Assembly (NCBI RefSeq): GCF_017876165.1
Contig: NZ_JAGINQ010000005.1
Coordinates: 62,001-126,000, forward strand
Length of the DNA: 64,000 bases
Reading direction: 5' to 3'
From: Azospirillum soli
GTDB lineage: Bacteria; Pseudomonadota; Alphaproteobacteria; Azospirillales; Azospirillaceae
How positions within the stretch are numbered: position 1 is the first letter of the stretch; each line of letters opens with the position of its first letter. The translations under genes were made by a program, and so were the position numbers. The notes below the pieces were generated by a model that ran no database searches, was not told the DNA's origin, and saw only the letters and a list, made by a program, of their open reading frames with translations. Positions 32,788 to 41,984 of this stretch are shown here, piece by piece.

Positions 32788-33507
32788 TCAGGCGACCGCG
32801 CGGGTTTCGAAGGTGGGCCACTGCTCGTCCCAGGCCATTTCCTGGACTTTCTGGAAATCGTCCACGCGGCCGATGTCCAGCCACAGGCCGCCGTGCTGGA
32901 AGATGCTGACCGGCTCGCGCGCCGCCAGCATGCAGGACATCAGGTTGTCGAAGCCGAACGGCACGCCGTCGGGGATGTAGTCGAGAATGCCCGGCTCCAT
33001 GCAGTAGACGCCCATGCTGACCAGATGCGTCAGCGTCGGCTTCTCCTGGAAGCGGGTGACACGGTTGTCCGTTTCCTCGATGATGCCGAAATCGGTCTGG
33101 ATGGCGCGCCGCGAGGTGGCGATGGTCAGCAGCGTTTCCTGGCGGCGGTGGAAACCGGAAAAGGCGTCGAGGTTGAGGTCGGTCAGAACGTCGCCGTTGA
33201 TGACCAGGAAGGTCTCGTCAAGCTCTTCGCGCAGCAGGCGCAGAGCGCCCACGGTGCCGAGCGGTTCAAGCTCTTCGGTGTAGCGGATGCTCATGCCCCA
33301 CTGCCGGCCGTCGCCGCACACCGTGCGGATCAGATGGCCGAGATAGCCGGTGGTGATGTAGACCTCCTGAACACCGTTGCGGCGCAGCCACTTCAGCAGA
33401 AGCTCCAGGACAGGTTTGGAACCGACGGGCATCAGCGGTTTTGGCAAGACCATGGTGTAGGGCCGCAGCCGCATGCCCTTGCCCCCACACTGAATGACTC
33501 CTTTCAT
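32788..33507 (-). CDS. Sugar-phosphate nucleotidyltransferase
   Basis: A 239-residue protein starting at the ATG after AAGGAGGG; the longer frame has no RBS. The pyrophosphorylase signature is MKGVIQCGGKGMRLRPYT with LPKPLMPVGSKP, followed by VINGDVLTDLNL and FQEKPT. It is the short NTP-transferase form, without the C-terminal hexapeptide domain, so it only activates a sugar-1-phosphate. The sugar and base cannot be told from sequence. It is the first gene of the leftward unit facing the Wzc gene. Confidence 0.9.
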   Translation of the reverse strand: MKGVIQCGGKGMRLRPYTMVLPKPLMPVGSKPVLELLLKWLRRNGVQEVYITTGYLGHLIRTVCGDGRQWGMSIRYTEELEPLGTVGALRLLREELDETFLVINGDVLTDLNLDAFSGFHRRQETLLTIATSRRAIQTDFGIIEETDNRVTRFQEKPTLTHLVSMGVYCMEPGILDYIPDGVPFGFDNLMSCMLAAREPVSIFQHGGLWLDIGRVDDFQKVQEMAWDEQWPTFETRAVA

Positions 33508-33990
33508 TCGCTCCCTCCTTGTTGCGCCTCGGGATGGTTGCCGCTTCTCGCCGGGACGTGTCGGTCCCGGTCCCCACGGGGCGTCGAGGCGATGGTACGT
33601 TATCTTTTCTCTTAATGTAAACATAAGGCGCGGCGGCCGGATGTGGAAAATAAGGGTGCCCGCAGGTTCAGAAAGAAAGTGGTAGGAACGTTGTTGCCGG
33701 CGGATCACACCTCACATTGGAGATAAGGCGCGTCCGGAGATCATCATTTTTTGCATTTACAGAGATGATTTCGCTGTCTTATGCTTATCGGGTGTTGTGC
33801 AAAAGACGAGCTTCCGGCCATCGCTGGCCGGGGGACCCGTCCGGGCGGCCCGCCGCCGCCCGTCGCCTGATGCCCGTTGCCCGTCGCGCCACGCGCGCGG
33901 CGGTGCGCCGGCACTAAAAGAAGCGGATGCGCGGCCACGTTCCCAAGCTGGCCGAAGCGGCGCCCTTCACGTGTGGTGAAAGGAAGGGTT
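33508..33990. other. Divergent promoter region between two EPS units
   Basis: A 483-base region between the leftward nucleotidyltransferase and the rightward Wzc gene. AT-rich patches near 33598-33625 (minus strand GTTTAC and AAAGATAACG, related to the EPS element) and 33740-33800 are likely promoters. No gene is supported. Confidence 0.55.
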
Positions 33991-36261
33991 ATGGATCAGT
34001 ACAAGATCGTGCCTGCCGGTACCCGCGACGCCGTGCCGTACGTCAATCCCGACGGCGGCCGAGCCACCCACGAAATCGACACCTTCGCCGCGCTGAAAAG
34101 GCGCCGCGTGCTGATCGCGCTGCTGGTGCTGGTGGCGACGGCGCTCGCCTTCCTCGCCACGCGGCTAATGACGCCGCTCTACGAGGCCGAGGCGGGGATC
34201 ATGTTCAACGCCCGCGAGCTGACGCCCATGGGTGCGGCGGTCCAGCAGAGCACCCTGCTGCCGTCGGAAGAAACGGCGCGCAAGAACGAGATCGCCATCA
34301 TCCGTTCGCGCGGGCTGGCCGAGGCCGTCGTGGAGCGGTTGGGCCTCGACCGCGTGGCGGAGTTCAACCCGACGCTGCGCCCGCCGACCGGCCTGCGCGC
34401 CTTCATCGACGACGCCCGCGCCACGCTGACGACGTGGATGGAGCCGGCGCTTGCCTTCGTGCCCTCGGCGGAAACGCAGCAGGCGGCCGAGGACCTGTCG
34501 CCCGAGCGCGTCCGGGACGAAATCATCAACCGGTTCCTCAGCCGGGTGGAGACCACCTCCAGCGACGCTTCGCGCGTCATCGGCATCCGCTTCCTGTCCG
34601 AGGACCGGGAGCGCGCGGCGCTCGTCGCCAACATGATCGCCGACCAGTTCATGATTCAGAAGCGCGATGAGGAAGTCCGGGCGGCCGAGACCCTGGCCCA
34701 CAACCTGACGGCGGAGATCGCCAAGCTCAACCGCGACATCCATGAATCCGAACGCACCTTCGAGGACATGCGCCTGCGGCTGGGCATTGAGCCCGATTCC
34801 AACACCCGCTCCCTCTCCGAGCGCATGTCCGAACTGAACCGGCAGCTGATCGCGGCGACTGCCGAGCGGCTGCGCGCCGAGGCCCAGTTCGCCGAGGCCA
34901 AGCAGGTGCGCGAGTCCGGCGACATCACGGTGGCGGCGCAGGTGCTCAGCTCCTCCCTCATCCAGCGGCTTCAGGAGACGGCGGCGGCGGCCAGCGCCCG
35001 CGTGCAGCAGCTCTCCGTCCGCTACGCCGAGAGCCATCCCCGCCTGATCGAGGCGCGCACCGAACTGCGCGACATCCGGGGCCGCATCGCCGAGGAGATG
35101 GCGAAGATCCAGACCGCCCGCCTCAACGCCGTCGCCATCGGCAGGGCCAACGAGGAGGGCCTGCGCCGGCAGATCGAGGCGCTGAAGGACCAGATGACCC
35201 GCGTCAACGCGTCGGAGGTGGACAGCCGCGTCGCCGAGCGCGAGATGGAGGCCAAGCGGACCCTGCTGCCCCAGCTGACCGCCCGCCTCAACAACGCCAA
35301 CGCGCAGATCGACTATCTGAAGCTGCACGGGGCGGACGTGAACGTGATCTCGCGCGCCGTCGTGCCGCGCAAGGTCACCCATCCGCCGGTTGCCGCCATC
35401 GTGGCGACGGCCTTCATCCTGTCCACGGCCATCGGTGCCATCCTGGCGGTGATCCTGGAGCGCGCCGACCATTCCATCCAGAGCCTGACGCAGCTGCGCC
35501 ACATGACGCCGCTGCGCGTGCTGGGCACGCTGCCGACGGTGCGCTTCCGGCGCTGGCGGCGCGCCAAGCCCGCCGACGAGGTGCTGGAGGAGCGCGATTC
35601 CCTGTTCCTGGAGCATCTGCGCTCCATCGCGCTGCGCGCCGGCGTCGCTGGGCCGAACCCCGCTAAGGTACTGCTGATCACCTCGTCGGTGTCGAACGAG
35701 GGCAAGAGCAGCCTCGCTTCCTCGATGGCGCGCATGCTGGCCTTGTCGGGACGCCGGACGATCGTCGTCGACGCCGACCTGCGCGCGCCCACCATGCACC
35801 GCGTGTTCAACCTGCAACGGGGGCCGGGGCTGGCCGAGTTCCTGACCGAGGACCGGCCCTTGCAGGACGTGATTCAGCACGACGTTAGCTCCGGCACCGA
35901 CGTGCTGGCGGCGGGGCAGAGTCTCGCGGCACCGGGCGATGTGCTCCAGTCGGCGCGGATGCAGGAGCTGATCGGCGATCTGGTGGTCCAGTACGACACG
36001 GTCATCATCGACTCGCCGCCCGTTCTGGCGGTGTGCGACGCGCACATCCTGGCGCGGCTGGCCGACCGGACGATCATGCTGGCCCGCTGGCGCTCCACGC
36101 GGGCGACGACGCTGATGACGGCGCTGCATCGCCTGTCCGACGACCGGGTCCCGGTGGACGGGCTGGTCCTGTCGCAGGTGGACGGGCGTAAATACAAGCT
36201 CTACGGCGATGCCGACGCCGACATCTTCTCCCGCGGCTTCCGGAAATACTACGTCCGGTGA
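33991..36261 (+). CDS. wzc: Wzc/ExoP-type polysaccharide co-polymerase and tyrosine autokinase
   Basis: A 756-residue inner-membrane protein starting at the ATG after AAAGGAAGG. TM1 is near residues 40-59, then a long periplasmic region with coiled-coil helices (about 230-440). TM2 is near 466-490 with a PP-x-A motif before it. The cytoplasmic BY-kinase domain has Walker A SNEGKSS near 570, Walker A' VVDADLRAP and Walker B VIIDSPP. The C-terminus has a short Tyr cluster (KYKLYG, KYYVR), the autophosphorylation target in this family. It controls chain length and export of Wzy-dependent polysaccharide. A partner Wza and a phosphatase are not in the window. Confidence 0.94.
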   Translation: MDQYKIVPAGTRDAVPYVNPDGGRATHEIDTFAALKRRRVLIALLVLVATALAFLATRLMTPLYEAEAGIMFNARELTPMGAAVQQSTLLPSEETARKNEIAIIRSRGLAEAVVERLGLDRVAEFNPTLRPPTGLRAFIDDARATLTTWMEPALAFVPSAETQQAAEDLSPERVRDEIINRFLSRVETTSSDASRVIGIRFLSEDRERAALVANMIADQFMIQKRDEEVRAAETLAHNLTAEIAKLNRDIHESERTFEDMRLRLGIEPDSNTRSLSERMSELNRQLIAATAERLRAEAQFAEAKQVRESGDITVAAQVLSSSLIQRLQETAAAASARVQQLSVRYAESHPRLIEARTELRDIRGRIAEEMAKIQTARLNAVAIGRANEEGLRRQIEALKDQMTRVNASEVDSRVAEREMEAKRTLLPQLTARLNNANAQIDYLKLHGADVNVISRAVVPRKVTHPPVAAIVATAFILSTAIGAILAVILERADHSIQSLTQLRHMTPLRVLGTLPTVRFRRWRRAKPADEVLEERDSLFLEHLRSIALRAGVAGPNPAKVLLITSSVSNEGKSSLASSMARMLALSGRRTIVVDADLRAPTMHRVFNLQRGPGLAEFLTEDRPLQDVIQHDVSSGTDVLAAGQSLAAPGDVLQSARMQELIGDLVVQYDTVIIDSPPVLAVCDAHILARLADRTIMLARWRSTRATTLMTALHRLSDDRVPVDGLVLSQVDGRKYKLYGDADADIFSRGFRKYYVR

Positions 36262-36286
36262 CGTCATCCCGAGGAGGTTTGAGATC

Positions 36287-38119
36287 ATGTGCGGGATTGC
36301 AGGCATCGTCGCGCGGACGGGCAAGCTCGACCTCGGCCGCTGCATCAAGGAGATGACCGACGCCGTCCGCCACCGCGGTCCGGACGGCGAGGGGCACTGG
36401 GTGAACGGCCGGGTGGCGCTCGGTCACCGCCGGCTGGCCATTCTCGACCTGTCGCCCGCCGGCCACCAGCCGATGGCGTCGGCGGACGGCCGCCACATCG
36501 TCACCTACAACGGCGAAATCTACAATTTCGTCGAGGTGCGGGAGGAGTTGGAGGCGATCGGCCACCGCTTCCGCTCCCAGTCGGACACCGAGGTTCTGCT
36601 GGCCGCCTACGCCGCCTGGGGCACGGACTGTCTGTCCCGGCTGAACGGGATGTGGTCCTTCGCCCTGTACGACCAGAATCGCGGGATCCTTTTCGCCGCC
36701 CGCGACCGTTTCGGCGAGAAGCCGTTCCATTACGTGGAGACGGAGGACGCCTTCGCCTTCGGGTCGGAGATCCGGCAACTGCTGCCGCTTCTGGGGGCGG
36801 TGCGGGCGAACCCGGCGGCGGTGTCCGACTATCTGCTGGGCGGTGTTCCGCTGCAATCCACCGAGACCTTCTTCGACGGGGTCTCCAACCTCGCCGCCGG
36901 CCACTATTTGGTCTACGACCTGAAGAGCGACCGCTGTTCGGTGCACCGCTACTACAATCTGGCCGACCGTCTGGCGGGGGTGGAGGACCGGACGGGACCG
37001 GAGGCGGTGCGGACCTTTCGCCAGCTGTTCGAGGACTCCGTCCGGCTGCGGCTGCGTTCCGACGTGCAGGTGGGGACCTGCCTCAGCGGTGGGCTCGACA
37101 GCTCCTGCGTTTCGATGCTGGCGGCGCGGCTGCACGGTGCGCAGAGCCAGACGCCTTTCAGCGCCATAACCGCGATCAGCGAGGATCCCGCGCTCAGCGA
37201 GGAGGGCTTCGCCGGGGAGGTGGTGCGTGCTGGCCGGCTGAATTGGATCAAGACAAGGCCGTCCTACGAGGATTTCCGGAACACGTTGGCCCGCGTGGTG
37301 AGCCAGCAGGAGGAGCCCTTCCCGTCGCCGTCGATCTGCATGCAGTCCTTCGTCATGCAGGCCGCGCGTGACAATGGCGTGGTCGTCCTGCTGGACGGGC
37401 AAGGGGCCGACGAGACGCTGCTCGGCTACGAGCGCTATTACTGTGCCTACGCACTCGCCGTGTGGCGGCAGCAGGGCACGCGCGAGGTCGTGCGCTGGCA
37501 GCGGCAGGCGTTGCAGAACAACGCCATGCTGACCAGCCTTCGCTTCGCGGCGCTGGCTGTGCGGGATCTGTCGCCGGCGTTGCGCTACCTCCACTATCTC
37601 GGCCGGGCGCCGCACCTCAGCCCGCGCCCGCCGATGCCCGACTGGGTCCGCCGGTACGCGCGGGCGTGCCTGGACCTGCGCAGCCTGCAAATCCTGGAGG
37701 TGGAGAACACCGGTCTTCCGCCGCTGCTGCGGTTCGAGGACAAGAACGCCATGGCGCATTCCATCGAGACGCGCCTGCCCTTCCTCGACCACCGGCTGGT
37801 GGAGCACTGCATCGCACTGGCCTGGAACCTGAAGATGAGCGACGGCTGGTCCAAATGGATCGCGCGCAAGGCGATGGAGGACGTGCTGCCGCAGAGCATC
37901 GCGTGGCGCCGCAGCAAACTGGGCTTCGCCGCACCGGAGGGGCTCTGGCTCACCCAGCACGCCGGGACCATGGAGGCGACGGTCGAGCGGTCGCCGTTGC
38001 TGGCGCGCTTCTGCAACCCGGACCGCCTGCGTCATGGCTTCCGCAGCCTGGATCTGCGCGGGCAATGGCGTCTGTTCAGCCTCGCCCTGTGGGAGGAACA
38101 GTTCGGGGTCGCGGTGTAA
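36287..38119 (+). CDS. AsnB-type glutamine-dependent amidotransferase
   Basis: A 610-residue asparagine synthetase family protein with RBS GAGGAGG. Unlike the lasso C protein it keeps the nucleophile Cys2 (MCGIAGIVARTG), with RGPDGEG, YNGEIYN and the PP-loop CLSGGLDSS. In polysaccharide loci such enzymes often amidate a uronic acid, as proposed for WbpS-like proteins. Here the window makes at least one acetamido uronic acid, so that role is plausible, though free asparagine synthesis is not excluded. It lies 25 bases after wzc. Confidence 0.88.
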   Translation: MCGIAGIVARTGKLDLGRCIKEMTDAVRHRGPDGEGHWVNGRVALGHRRLAILDLSPAGHQPMASADGRHIVTYNGEIYNFVEVREELEAIGHRFRSQSDTEVLLAAYAAWGTDCLSRLNGMWSFALYDQNRGILFAARDRFGEKPFHYVETEDAFAFGSEIRQLLPLLGAVRANPAAVSDYLLGGVPLQSTETFFDGVSNLAAGHYLVYDLKSDRCSVHRYYNLADRLAGVEDRTGPEAVRTFRQLFEDSVRLRLRSDVQVGTCLSGGLDSSCVSMLAARLHGAQSQTPFSAITAISEDPALSEEGFAGEVVRAGRLNWIKTRPSYEDFRNTLARVVSQQEEPFPSPSICMQSFVMQAARDNGVVVLLDGQGADETLLGYERYYCAYALAVWRQQGTREVVRWQRQALQNNAMLTSLRFAALAVRDLSPALRYLHYLGRAPHLSPRPPMPDWVRRYARACLDLRSLQILEVENTGLPPLLRFEDKNAMAHSIETRLPFLDHRLVEHCIALAWNLKMSDGWSKWIARKAMEDVLPQSIAWRRSKLGFAAPEGLWLTQHAGTMEATVERSPLLARFCNPDRLRHGFRSLDLRGQWRLFSLALWEEQFGVAV

Positions 38120-38148
38120 GCGGCGAGCGGTTAAGCAGCGGCCGGCCC

Positions 38149-38195
38149 AAAAAGAAAACCCCTCTCCTGCCGGTGCGGGAGAGGGGTTTTCTTTT
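38149..38195. terminator. Bidirectional intrinsic terminator
   Basis: AAAAGAAAACCCCTCTCC, short loop, GGAGAGGGGTTTTCTTTT. A long perfect stem with A tract before and T tract after, so it can stop transcription from both the asparagine-synthetase gene and the convergent glycosyltransferase gene. Confidence 0.92.
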
Positions 38196-38204
38196 GGAAA
38201 TCTT

Positions 38205-39437
38205 TCAGGAGCGGGCTTCCGTCTTCTCCCGCGCGAGGCCGGGCAAAGGCGTCCGGTCGCGGCTGCGGCGGGGGGCGATGCGGTCGTAGAGCCGGATCAG
38301 CTCGCGTTCCTCATGACCCCAGTTGTACAGGCTCCGCACCGCCTCCTGGCCGCGCCGGCCCATCTCCGCCGCCTCCTCGGGGTGGTCGAACATCCATTCG
38401 ATGGCCGAGGCGATGGCGGCCGGATCGCGGGGCGGCACGACCAGACCGCAGCGGTGTTCATCGACGACGGAGCGCAGGTAGGGCAGGTCGGTGACGATGA
38501 TCGGAATGCCGGTGGCCATGTATTCGAACAGCTTGACCGGCTGCGCCTCCGCGTAGTTGCGCGTCGGGTAATAGAGGACCAGCCCGACACGCGATTCGCT
38601 GAGCAGCTGGCGGACGCCGGGTCGGTCCAGATGGCCGCGGTAGTCCACCCGCGACCAGCCCGGCAGCGCCTCCATCCGGTCGCGCAGCGCCGTGGACTCC
38701 ATGTTGCCTGCCATCAGCAGCTTGGCGTCGGGGAAACGGCCCACGCGCCCGATCGCCTCGACCATGTCGAGGGCGCAGCGGTCCACCGTGATGCCGCCGA
38801 CGAGGGCCACGCCCCGCCGTTCGGCCAGGGGTGGGCCGCCCACGTCGCCCAGCTCTTGCAGGATCGCGAAGTTCTGGACAAGGGCGGTTTTTTCCTTGGG
38901 GAAGCGCCGGGCGATGATCGGGGTGGCGGCCACCACGCCGGACATGGCCCGGCCGGCGGTCCATTCCGTAAGGGCGACGGCGGAGGCGACCGGCTGGCGC
39001 AGGGCGCGCGGGATCCAGCGGCGGGTCATCAGGTCGCGCGGCAGATCCTCGTGAACGTCGTAAACCACGCGCTTGCCGAGCAGACGCAGCAGGAGACCGA
39101 TGGGGATCAGTTCGGGATCGTGAAAATGGTAGACGTCGCCGCGCAGCTTCAGGGCGGCGAACAGGACCGACCAAGTCGTCCGGAAAAGACGCTTCGGCAG
39201 GCCCTGGTTCCGCTTCACGGCCAGGATGTCCACGTCCTGCCGCCGGGCGGGTTGCCCGCCGGCCGCCTGTAGATGGTTGTCGGGGACGACGAGCGACACT
39301 TCGTAGCCCGCCTTCGCCAGACTGATGCATTCCTTTGAAAAGATGCGCGCATCCTCTGCGGAATGCACGGACGACAGGTGGACGACCTTGACGCGGTCCT
39401 GCTGTGGATGGCCGTGGGACAGATGGCTGTGGGACAT
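38205..39437 (-). CDS. Glycosyltransferase family 4
   Basis: A 410-residue GT-B protein. The N-terminus is His-rich (MSHSHLSHGHPQQDR) and then enters the acceptor domain (VKVVHLSSVHSAEDARIFSK). The donor domain has VALVGGITVDRC, AKLLMAGN and the E-x7-E region QPVKLFEYMATGIPIIVTDLP. It probably adds a sugar of the repeat unit. A TAAGATAACA element lies 30 bases upstream, so it is a single-gene unit divergent from the polymerase gene. Confidence 0.92.
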   Translation of the reverse strand: MSHSHLSHGHPQQDRVKVVHLSSVHSAEDARIFSKECISLAKAGYEVSLVVPDNHLQAAGGQPARRQDVDILAVKRNQGLPKRLFRTTWSVLFAALKLRGDVYHFHDPELIPIGLLLRLLGKRVVYDVHEDLPRDLMTRRWIPRALRQPVASAVALTEWTAGRAMSGVVAATPIIARRFPKEKTALVQNFAILQELGDVGGPPLAERRGVALVGGITVDRCALDMVEAIGRVGRFPDAKLLMAGNMESTALRDRMEALPGWSRVDYRGHLDRPGVRQLLSESRVGLVLYYPTRNYAEAQPVKLFEYMATGIPIIVTDLPYLRSVVDEHRCGLVVPPRDPAAIASAIEWMFDHPEEAAEMGRRGQEAVRSLYNWGHEERELIRLYDRIAPRRSRDRTPLPGLAREKTEARS

Positions 39438-39466
39438 GGAACTGTGGGCTCCCTATGGCGCCGCCG

Positions 39467-39476
39467 TGTTATCTTA
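39467..39476 (-). promoter_or_regulatory. TAAGATAACA element upstream of glycosyltransferase
   Basis: Exact copy of the decamer found upstream of wbpA, here 30 bases before the ATG and with TTCGCGAAT about 25 bases further upstream. Confidence 0.5.
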
Positions 39477-39641
39477 CCCTGCCAGCCGGGGCGCAGATTC
39501 GCGAAATGAGCAAAAGAAAGAAGGCGCCTTCAAGGCGTCCATCTCAAACGCTCATTCGGGGAAGTTACCGACTATTAGGGCGCAACCGTGGTGTGGTATC
39601 GCGCATCCGCGTCATGCTCTACGTCTTTTTTGATGTCGTGT

Positions 39642-39670
39642 TTTGTTTACGGAAATCTTTTCGTAAGATA
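39642..39670 (+). promoter_or_regulatory. Bipartite EPS promoter element, TTTGTTTACG-N10-CGTAAGATA
   Basis: The two blocks and the 10-base spacing are identical to the element at 48857-48885. TTACG and CGTAA form a dyad, and TAAGAT reads as a -10. It lies 46 bases before the polymerase ATG. Confidence 0.65.
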
Positions 39671-39715
39671 GCATGCCATGGCCGAATCCGCCGGAAACGG
39701 GGAGTGGAAACGACG

Positions 39716-41074
39716 ATGCGCGCTCAACCAGAACCGCCCTACCATGCGGGCCGTCCGGCCAGCTCAAAGCCGGGCGGGTGGAGGTCGGCCCTGCTGGACG
39801 ACCTGCTGTCCATCGAGACCTGCTTCATCCTGTTCCTCTTCGCGGGGCGGTTCAAGAATCTGCCGGAATTCCGGTTCGTTCCGGTCGATATGACGGTGCT
39901 GTTCTTCGTGATGACCGGCGGGCTGATCCTGTGGGGCGTTCTGGCGCGCCGGCTGAAACCGCTGCCGATCGACCTGCCGGACATCCTTATGGTGCTGTTC
40001 TGCGCGGTCTGCGCCGTCAGCGTCTTTTGGTCCAGCTACGAATACCGGAACATCGATAAGATTTCCCGCTTCATCGTGGTCGGGGCCACCGCCTATTTCT
40101 TCGCTTCCATTCTGGCGCAGGACCCGGAGCGGCGCGCCCGTCTGGTGCGGCTGATGGTGGGCCTGAGCGTGGCGCTTCTTCTTTATTACGCCTATTACCG
40201 CTGGGTCGTCGGCATCGACGAGCGCGCCTTGGCGAACACCGGGCGCATCAACGGGAACAACTATCTCGAATACGGCATGCACGGCGAACTTCTGTTCCTG
40301 GCTTGCCTCGCGCTGGCCATCTACGGGCCTCCCAAATGGCTGGTGACGGCCATCGTCGGTGCGGTCGGGGCTCTGTTCGCGCTGACGGTCATCGGCGGCC
40401 GAGGTCCGATGCTGTTCGCGGTGCTCGGCATCCCGCTGATCGGGATGGCACTTCTGCTGTCGCCGCGCCGGCTCGGCGTGGGGATAAAGCGGCTTTTCCT
40501 GCTGGTCGGGACGCTGGTCTTCATGGCCTGGATGGGCTACGCGACGCTGGTCGCGGTGAAGGGGCCGACGGGGGCGGCGCTTCAGCTGCACACGCTGCAA
40601 CGCTTCGAGATGCAGCTGTCCAACGAGATGACCCATTCCCTGGACGTGCGATCGGAGGCGCGCGACCTCGCCTACCGCCAATGGCTGGAACGGCCTCTGC
40701 TCGGCTGGGGCATGGGGGAATTCCGCCTGCAGCACAGCCTGGAATACCCGCACAACCTGCTGCTGGAAATCCTGGTGGAGATGGGCGTGGCGGGGGCGGC
40801 CTTTTACCTGGCTTTGGTCGTGCTCGGCGTCGTGGCCTGCTTCCGCATGGCGCGGGACGATACCCTGCGCTGGACCGACGCCGCCATCGTCCTGCTGTTC
40901 GTGACGGAGATGATCTCGCATATGACGGTGCAGGGCTATCTTCCCGACGACCGCATTTATCTCACCTTTCTGGCGCTGGTGATCCGCTGGCGTCCCGTCA
41001 CGGTGCCGCGCCCGGCGCCCGCCGACACCCGAGCGGAGTATTTTCACACGCTGCGCAAGACCGAAAACGCCTGA
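39716..41074 (+). CDS. O-antigen ligase/Wzy-type polymerase
   Basis: A 452-residue integral membrane protein with about ten hydrophobic segments (FILFLFAGRF, LLYYAYYRWVVG and others). The ligase-family periplasmic loop has RPLLGWGMGEF and a conserved His in EYPHNLLLEILVEMGV. Such proteins either polymerise repeat units (Wzy) or ligate chains. With Wzx and Wzc in the same locus the polymerase role is more likely. ATG 39716 was chosen by the GGAG upstream and because the longer frame extends over the promoter element. Confidence 0.87.
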   Translation: MRAQPEPPYHAGRPASSKPGGWRSALLDDLLSIETCFILFLFAGRFKNLPEFRFVPVDMTVLFFVMTGGLILWGVLARRLKPLPIDLPDILMVLFCAVCAVSVFWSSYEYRNIDKISRFIVVGATAYFFASILAQDPERRARLVRLMVGLSVALLLYYAYYRWVVGIDERALANTGRINGNNYLEYGMHGELLFLACLALAIYGPPKWLVTAIVGAVGALFALTVIGGRGPMLFAVLGIPLIGMALLLSPRRLGVGIKRLFLLVGTLVFMAWMGYATLVAVKGPTGAALQLHTLQRFEMQLSNEMTHSLDVRSEARDLAYRQWLERPLLGWGMGEFRLQHSLEYPHNLLLEILVEMGVAGAAFYLALVVLGVVACFRMARDDTLRWTDAAIVLLFVTEMISHMTVQGYLPDDRIYLTFLALVIRWRPVTVPRPAPADTRAEYFHTLRKTENA

Positions 41075-41194
41075 CCTCTTCTCTTATGCTCCATTGCGGG
41101 CCGGACGCCGGGTCTGATAGCCGTTCCGATAAGATCGGTGTTATCGCCCGGTACCCCGCGGGGCAAGTCCCACGACATTGCTACGGAGACTCCC

Positions 41195-41920
41195 ATGCAA
41201 GCAACGGCAAGGCGGACCTACGATTGGACGGCGACTTGGCGTCTGAGGCTCGGGTCTTATCTGTCGGCCGTTCCCCGCGCCGGTCTGTTCCTGTCGCAGC
41301 TTCCGCTAGGCCGGTTCGACACGGTTCTTGAGATCGCCTGCGGCAGCGCGCGGGACTCGCTCTACCTGCGGGAGATCGGCAAGACGGTCGTCGCCACGGA
41401 CAGCAACGCGCACGTCATCCAGCAGTTGGACGACCAGTTCGAGGATCTGCCCAACATCGACTTCCGCGTGGAAAACGCCGCCGCCCTGACCTTCCGGGAC
41501 CGGCAGTTCGACGTGTCGTTCCACAACGGCTTCTTCGTGCTGTTCGACGACAACGCCTTCATCAAGGAGTTGCTGCGGGAGCAGGCCCGCGTGACGCGGT
41601 CGCACCTGTTCTTCATCGTCCACAATGGGCACAACGAGACGTTGAAGCGCAAATTCAAGGAGAAGTCCCGCGAGGACACCATCTACGATCTCCGCTTCTT
41701 CCGCCGCCAGGACATCGAAACCATCGTCCGCGAGAGCGGCATTCCATATCGGCATATGCGGATTTACAATTTCGGCAGCCCGGCCGACCGTTTCCTGGGC
41801 GAACGGATCAAGGGCATCCCCAACCCGCTGCGCGGCATCGCCGCCCATAACGTAAAGGCACTCTACGCCCTGACCCCATTGACGGCGGCGGAGCGGCTGG
41901 TCTGCCACATCGAACTGTGA
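41195..41920 (+). CDS. Class I SAM-dependent methyltransferase
   Basis: A 241-residue protein with ACGGAGA as RBS. The SAM-binding motif is TVLEIACGSARDSLYL, then VVATDSNAHVIQQLD and a post-I acidic region. RQFDVSFHNGFFVLFDD replaces the usual motif. The setting between polymerase and flippase genes suggests O-methylation of the polysaccharide or its precursor. The substrate is not identifiable. A TAAGAT plus GATAA/TTATC dyad near 41127-41146 may be its promoter. Confidence 0.82.
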   Translation: MQATARRTYDWTATWRLRLGSYLSAVPRAGLFLSQLPLGRFDTVLEIACGSARDSLYLREIGKTVVATDSNAHVIQQLDDQFEDLPNIDFRVENAAALTFRDRQFDVSFHNGFFVLFDDNAFIKELLREQARVTRSHLFFIVHNGHNETLKRKFKEKSREDTIYDLRFFRRQDIETIVRESGIPYRHMRIYNFGSPADRFLGERIKGIPNPLRGIAAHNVKALYALTPLTAAERLVCHIEL

Positions 41921-41984
41921 TCCGTTGGGAACTTTGACCTGCTGGGAACTTTGATCCCGTCAGGCCCGAGGGCGGAGACGACGC

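Noticed and set aside
34165..36348. Long minus-strand frame (727 codons) opposite wzc
   Set aside because: Shadow frame of the Wzc gene; no family motif and low-complexity composition.
36074..38065. Long minus-strand frame (663 codons) opposite the AsnB-type gene
   Set aside because: Shadow frame; the plus strand has intact amidotransferase and PP-loop motifs.
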